Source: Pararhodospirillum oryzae
Lineage (GTDB): Bacteria > Pseudomonadota > Alphaproteobacteria > Rhodospirillales > Rhodospirillaceae
Length of the DNA: 35,051 nt
Assembly: GCF_007992075.1 (NCBI RefSeq)
Contig: NZ_BJZO01000045.1
Location: forward strand, 1-35,051
Direction of reading: 5' to 3'
The translations under genes were made by a program, and so were the position numbers. The notes below the pieces were generated by a model. It had not been told where the DNA came from. It saw only the letters and a list, made by a program, of their open reading frames with translations, and did not search any database. The first letter of the stretch is position 1. Each line of letters starts with the position of its first letter. This document shows positions 32,233 through 35,051 of the stretch, in pieces.

Positions 32233-35009
32233 ATGGCCACCGCCTCGGCCAACCCAACCCGTTCGATCGCCACCCCCGGCGGAAACGCCGAGCCCAGGCG
32301 CGACGGGAAACGCGGATCGAGCATCACGAACACCCCCCGGTCCCCGGCCCGGCGCACCAGCCGGCCGAACGCCTGCTTCAGGCGCAGCCGGGTGAGGCGG
32401 TCGTCGTAGGCGGGCCCCCCCCACAAGGCGCGCCGGGCCTTGTGCAGGATGTCCGGACGCGGCCAGGGCACGCGGTCGAACACGATCAGGCGCAACGACC
32501 GCCCGGGAACGTCCACCCCGTCGCGCACCGCGTCCGTGCCCAGCAGGCAGGCGTCTTCCTCCTCGCGGAAAATGGCGATCAAGGTGCCGATGTCCATGGC
32601 GTCCACGTGCTGGGCATACAAAGGCAGGCCCGCCGCTTCCAGATCGGGGGCCAGACGGGCGTGGACCGCCTTCAACCGTGCCACCGCCGTGAACAACCCC
32701 AACGCCCCCCCGCCGGCGGCCATGAACAAGGCCCGGAAGGCGGCGGCCACCTGATCGGGCTCGTCGCGCGAGACATCGGTGACTCCCAGCACCCGGGTCG
32801 CGGCCTGGTAATCGAAGGGCGAGGGCACGGCGGCCCGGATCACCGGCGCCCCCAGATGCCCCAGGCCCAGGCGGGCCTCGGCCGCCCGCCAGGTGCTTTC
32901 CTCCTCGCCGGCCCCATCGCGCAGGGTCGCCGAGGTCACCACCAGGCCATGCGCCCGCCGCCCCAGGGTTTGGGCAAAGGGCCGGGTGGGATCGATCCAG
33001 TGGCGATGCAAGCCCACGTCAACCTCGCGCCCCTCGATCCGCTCCAGCGCCAGCCATTCCACGAAATCGGCGGGAGGCTCGGGGTCGCCCAGGCCCGCCG
33101 CCATGGCCTGCCATCCCGACAGCGGCACCACCGCGCGCCGTTCGATCGAGCGCACCATGGACTCCAGGCGGGTGCGCGTCGCCGTGTCCAGGGTGTCGGC
33201 CTCGGCGTCCAGGCGTTTGGCCAGCAGGCCGGCCAGGGCCTTGAGGGGCACGACGATTTCGCTCAGCGCCGCCGCCACCGCCCGGCCCGAGTCCAGCAGC
33301 CCGGGCGCCGGCGGGCGAACCTCGACTTCCAGCGAATGCGGGCCGGTGGCGTGGGCCGCGCGGGCCAGGACCTGGGCGCGGACCTCGACCAGGAAATGCT
33401 CGACGGCGCCCCGCGCCGTTCCTCCGCCCAACCGGGTGGGCCACGCCGGGCCGGGCAGGGAGCGGGCCGCCTCCAGGGCCTCGGTCAGCAAGGCGGCGGC
33501 CTCGCCGTCGGGATCGATCAACCCTTCGATGCGCCGCTTCAGCCCCCGTGCCCGCGAGCGCCCCCCCTCGGCCTCGGCGCCCACCAGCCAGCGCCGCACC
33601 TCGGCCGCCTCCACCGCCGTCAGGTGGGCGGAAAAGGCGGCGTCGGCCGCGTCGAACACGTGGTGCCCCTCGTCGAACACATAGCGCCCGGGCCGGGTGT
33701 CGTCGTCCAGCCCGCCCAGGGCCGCCTGGACCATGACCAGGGCGTGATTGGCCACCACCAGCCGGGCCCGGCGTGCCCGACGCAAGGCACGTTCGATGAA
33801 GCACCGGTGCACGTGCTCGCACGCCGAAAACAGGCATTCCCCCCGACGGTCGGCCAGCCCCACCGTGGGCTCGGTGCCCAGAAGGTCGGTCAGCCAGCCG
33901 GGGAAGTCACCGCCACCGATGTCGCCGTCCCGGGTGGCGCGCACCCAGCGCGCCATCAGCCCCAGGGCCACCGCCTCGGTGGGCAGGGTGGCGACCCGGG
34001 CCATGGCCTCTTCCAGATTTAAAAGACACAGGTAATTCTCGCGCCCCTTGCGCACCACCACCTGCCGGGCCTTTTCCTCGGGCTCGGGATAGAGGCGGTC
34101 CAGCTCGCGGTCCAGCTGGCGCTGAAGATTGCGGGTGTAGGTGCTGATCCACACCGTGCCCTCGTTGCGTTCCGCCCACAGGCTGGCCGGAGCGATGTAG
34201 CCCAGGGTCTTGCCCACCCCCGTGCCCGCCTCGGCCAGGACCACGCGCGGCTGGTCGGCCTGAAGACGCGGCTCGAACGCGGCGCACACCGCGCTCGCGT
34301 AATCGGCCTGTTGCGGGCGGGTTTCGGCCCCCGTGCCCAGCAGCGCCGCCAGGCGGGCGCGGGCCTCGCGCGGGGCCACCGGCCAGGCCCCGGGCGGGGG
34401 CAGGGGGGCTTCCTCTTCCACCTCCGGCAGCGCGCGCCACACCGCCAGGGCGCGGCGCAGGGCGGCCGGAGGGGGCACCTCGCCGGCCCCGCCCAGCGCC
34501 GCCAGCACCGGCCCGCCCCACGCCCAGCCCCCTTGAGCCATGGCATGGGCCAGCGCCCGGGCCTCGGCCGTGGTCGCCGCCCCCGGGGGCAGGACGGCCA
34601 GGTCGTCGAGCAGGGCCAGCGCCGCCCACGCCAGGGTGCGGGCCTCCTCGGCGGTCGAGGACGGCACCGGCAGCCCCATCACCCGGGCCAGCCCACGAGG
34701 GGTCGGCGCGCAAAACCGCGCCGGGCGCACAAAGGCGAACAGCTCCAGCACATCGTGGGCGGCAAACCACGCGAGCCCCAGGCGCCGCGCGGCGTGCGGA
34801 CGATGGCACACCAGCGGCCGCACCTGGTTCAGGCGGGACTCGGCGGCCCGGCCTCCGGCCAGGGTTTCGATTTCGCCATCGGGATGCAAGAGCACGCCTC
34901 CCCCGGCCTGCACCACCAGGGCGGGGACGGGCGGAAGGGCAACGGCGGACGAAGGGGAGGACGACAGGGTCATCGCCCGACTATACGGGAGCCCCCTTCC
35001 CTCTGCCAT
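32211..35009 (-). CDS. DinG/XPD-type ATP-dependent iron-sulfur DNA helicase
   Basis: A 932-residue superfamily 2 helicase expected to unwind DNA 5' to 3' in repair. The Walker A motif AGTGVGKT is near 257, an iron-sulfur cluster is indicated by four Cys (YLCLLN near 328, and ECLFSACEHVHRC near 389-401), the DEAH-type box is DEGH near 442, motif V is GTDAVRDGVDVPG, and motif VI is QAFGRLVRRAG near 880. The first 230 residues look like a decayed DnaQ-type exonuclease (VCHRPHAARRLG and DVLELFAFVRPARF echo its HNAxFD and DTLEL segments) without catalytic acids. The start has GGA ten bases upstream; an ATG at 34973, just after TATAGT, is the alternative. The 3' end merges into the 28-bp repeat array. 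Confidence 0.88.
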   Translation of the reverse strand: MAEGRGLPYSRAMTLSSSPSSAVALPPVPALVVQAGGGVLLHPDGEIETLAGGRAAESRLNQVRPLVCHRPHAARRLGLAWFAAHDVLELFAFVRPARFCAPTPRGLARVMGLPVPSSTAEEARTLAWAALALLDDLAVLPPGAATTAEARALAHAMAQGGWAWGGPVLAALGGAGEVPPPAALRRALAVWRALPEVEEEAPLPPPGAWPVAPREARARLAALLGTGAETRPQQADYASAVCAAFEPRLQADQPRVVLAEAGTGVGKTLGYIAPASLWAERNEGTVWISTYTRNLQRQLDRELDRLYPEPEEKARQVVVRKGRENYLCLLNLEEAMARVATLPTEAVALGLMARWVRATRDGDIGGGDFPGWLTDLLGTEPTVGLADRRGECLFSACEHVHRCFIERALRRARRARLVVANHALVMVQAALGGLDDDTRPGRYVFDEGHHVFDAADAAFSAHLTAVEAAEVRRWLVGAEAEGGRSRARGLKRRIEGLIDPDGEAAALLTEALEAARSLPGPAWPTRLGGGTARGAVEHFLVEVRAQVLARAAHATGPHSLEVEVRPPAPGLLDSGRAVAAALSEIVVPLKALAGLLAKRLDAEADTLDTATRTRLESMVRSIERRAVVPLSGWQAMAAGLGDPEPPADFVEWLALERIEGREVDVGLHRHWIDPTRPFAQTLGRRAHGLVVTSATLRDGAGEEESTWRAAEARLGLGHLGAPVIRAAVPSPFDYQAATRVLGVTDVSRDEPDQVAAAFRALFMAAGGGALGLFTAVARLKAVHARLAPDLEAAGLPLYAQHVDAMDIGTLIAIFREEEDACLLGTDAVRDGVDVPGRSLRLIVFDRVPWPRPDILHKARRALWGGPAYDDRLTRLRLKQAFGRLVRRAGDRGVFVMLDPRFPSRLGSAFPPGVAIERVGLAEAVAIVREHES

Positions 35010-35051
35010 GCCGGTTTCCGTCCTGCCCCGGGCAATCGGATGAACCGATTG

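Noticed and set aside
31845-34022. Long forward open frame crossing the tandem repeats, with a repetitive Arg/Ser/Phe peptide
   Set aside because: The repetitive peptide is a translation of the 28-bp DNA repeat, and the rest is antisense to the helicase. There is no plausible start or family similarity.

Overview
This is a very GC-rich (about 70 percent or more, estimated by eye) chromosomal window from a Gram-negative alphaproteobacterium. Evidence is a DUF4167 protein (a family I know only from alphaproteobacteria), Kdo/lipid A genes (waaA, lpxK), a glnD with two C-terminal ACT domains, and the gene order gpmI-envC-ctpA-polysaccharide deacetylase-rppH. A member of the Rhodospirillales (Rhodospirillum/Pararhodospirillum-like) fits best, but this rests on general resemblance, not a search. 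Codon use looks uniform and I see no insertion sequence, prophage, CRISPR array, tRNA or rRNA.

Layout. 1-2412: end of a forward operon for a type II secretion/type IV pilus-like inner-membrane pair (GspL/PilM-like, truncated by the window edge, then GspM/PilN-like). 2413-2963: a 551-base gap with palindromes that look like a dispersed alphaproteobacterial repeat, then a well-spaced promoter, a structured leader and an intrinsic terminator ahead of the DUF4167 gene (2964-3569). 3690-6455: glnD on the reverse strand, divergent from def-fmt-truA (6665-8898). Reverse strand 8877-12907: a Cache-PAS-GGDEF-EAL protein and gpsA. Reverse strand 12994-19482: the tightly packed gpmI-envC-ctpA-deacetylase-rppH cluster (glycolysis, cell division/peptidoglycan remodelling, RNA decay), followed upstream by an EamA transporter (19613-20605). 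Forward strand 20759-28581: an M48-like protein without its zinc site, a PAS-GGDEF diguanylate cyclase, waaA-lpxK, and a livHM fusion plus livG. Reverse strand 28655-35009: a nucleotide-sugar-type epimerase coupled to a TerB-like protein, a chemoreceptor, and a DinG/XPD-type iron-sulfur helicase whose last codons are the origin or end of a 28-bp tandem repeat.

How it fits together. Most of the window is core cell biology: translation initiation and tRNA modification (def, fmt, truA), nitrogen signalling (glnD), lipid A-Kdo synthesis (waaA, lpxK), phospholipid precursor synthesis (gpsA), and septal wall hydrolysis control (envC, ctpA). Sensing is represented by two c-di-GMP enzymes and one chemoreceptor. 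The most unusual items are several enzyme folds with lost catalytic residues (M48-like, LytM of EnvC, polysaccharide deacetylase, N-terminal exonuclease-like part of DinG), the switch-like leader before DUF4167, and the stop-codon-containing tandem repeat at the dinG 3' end.
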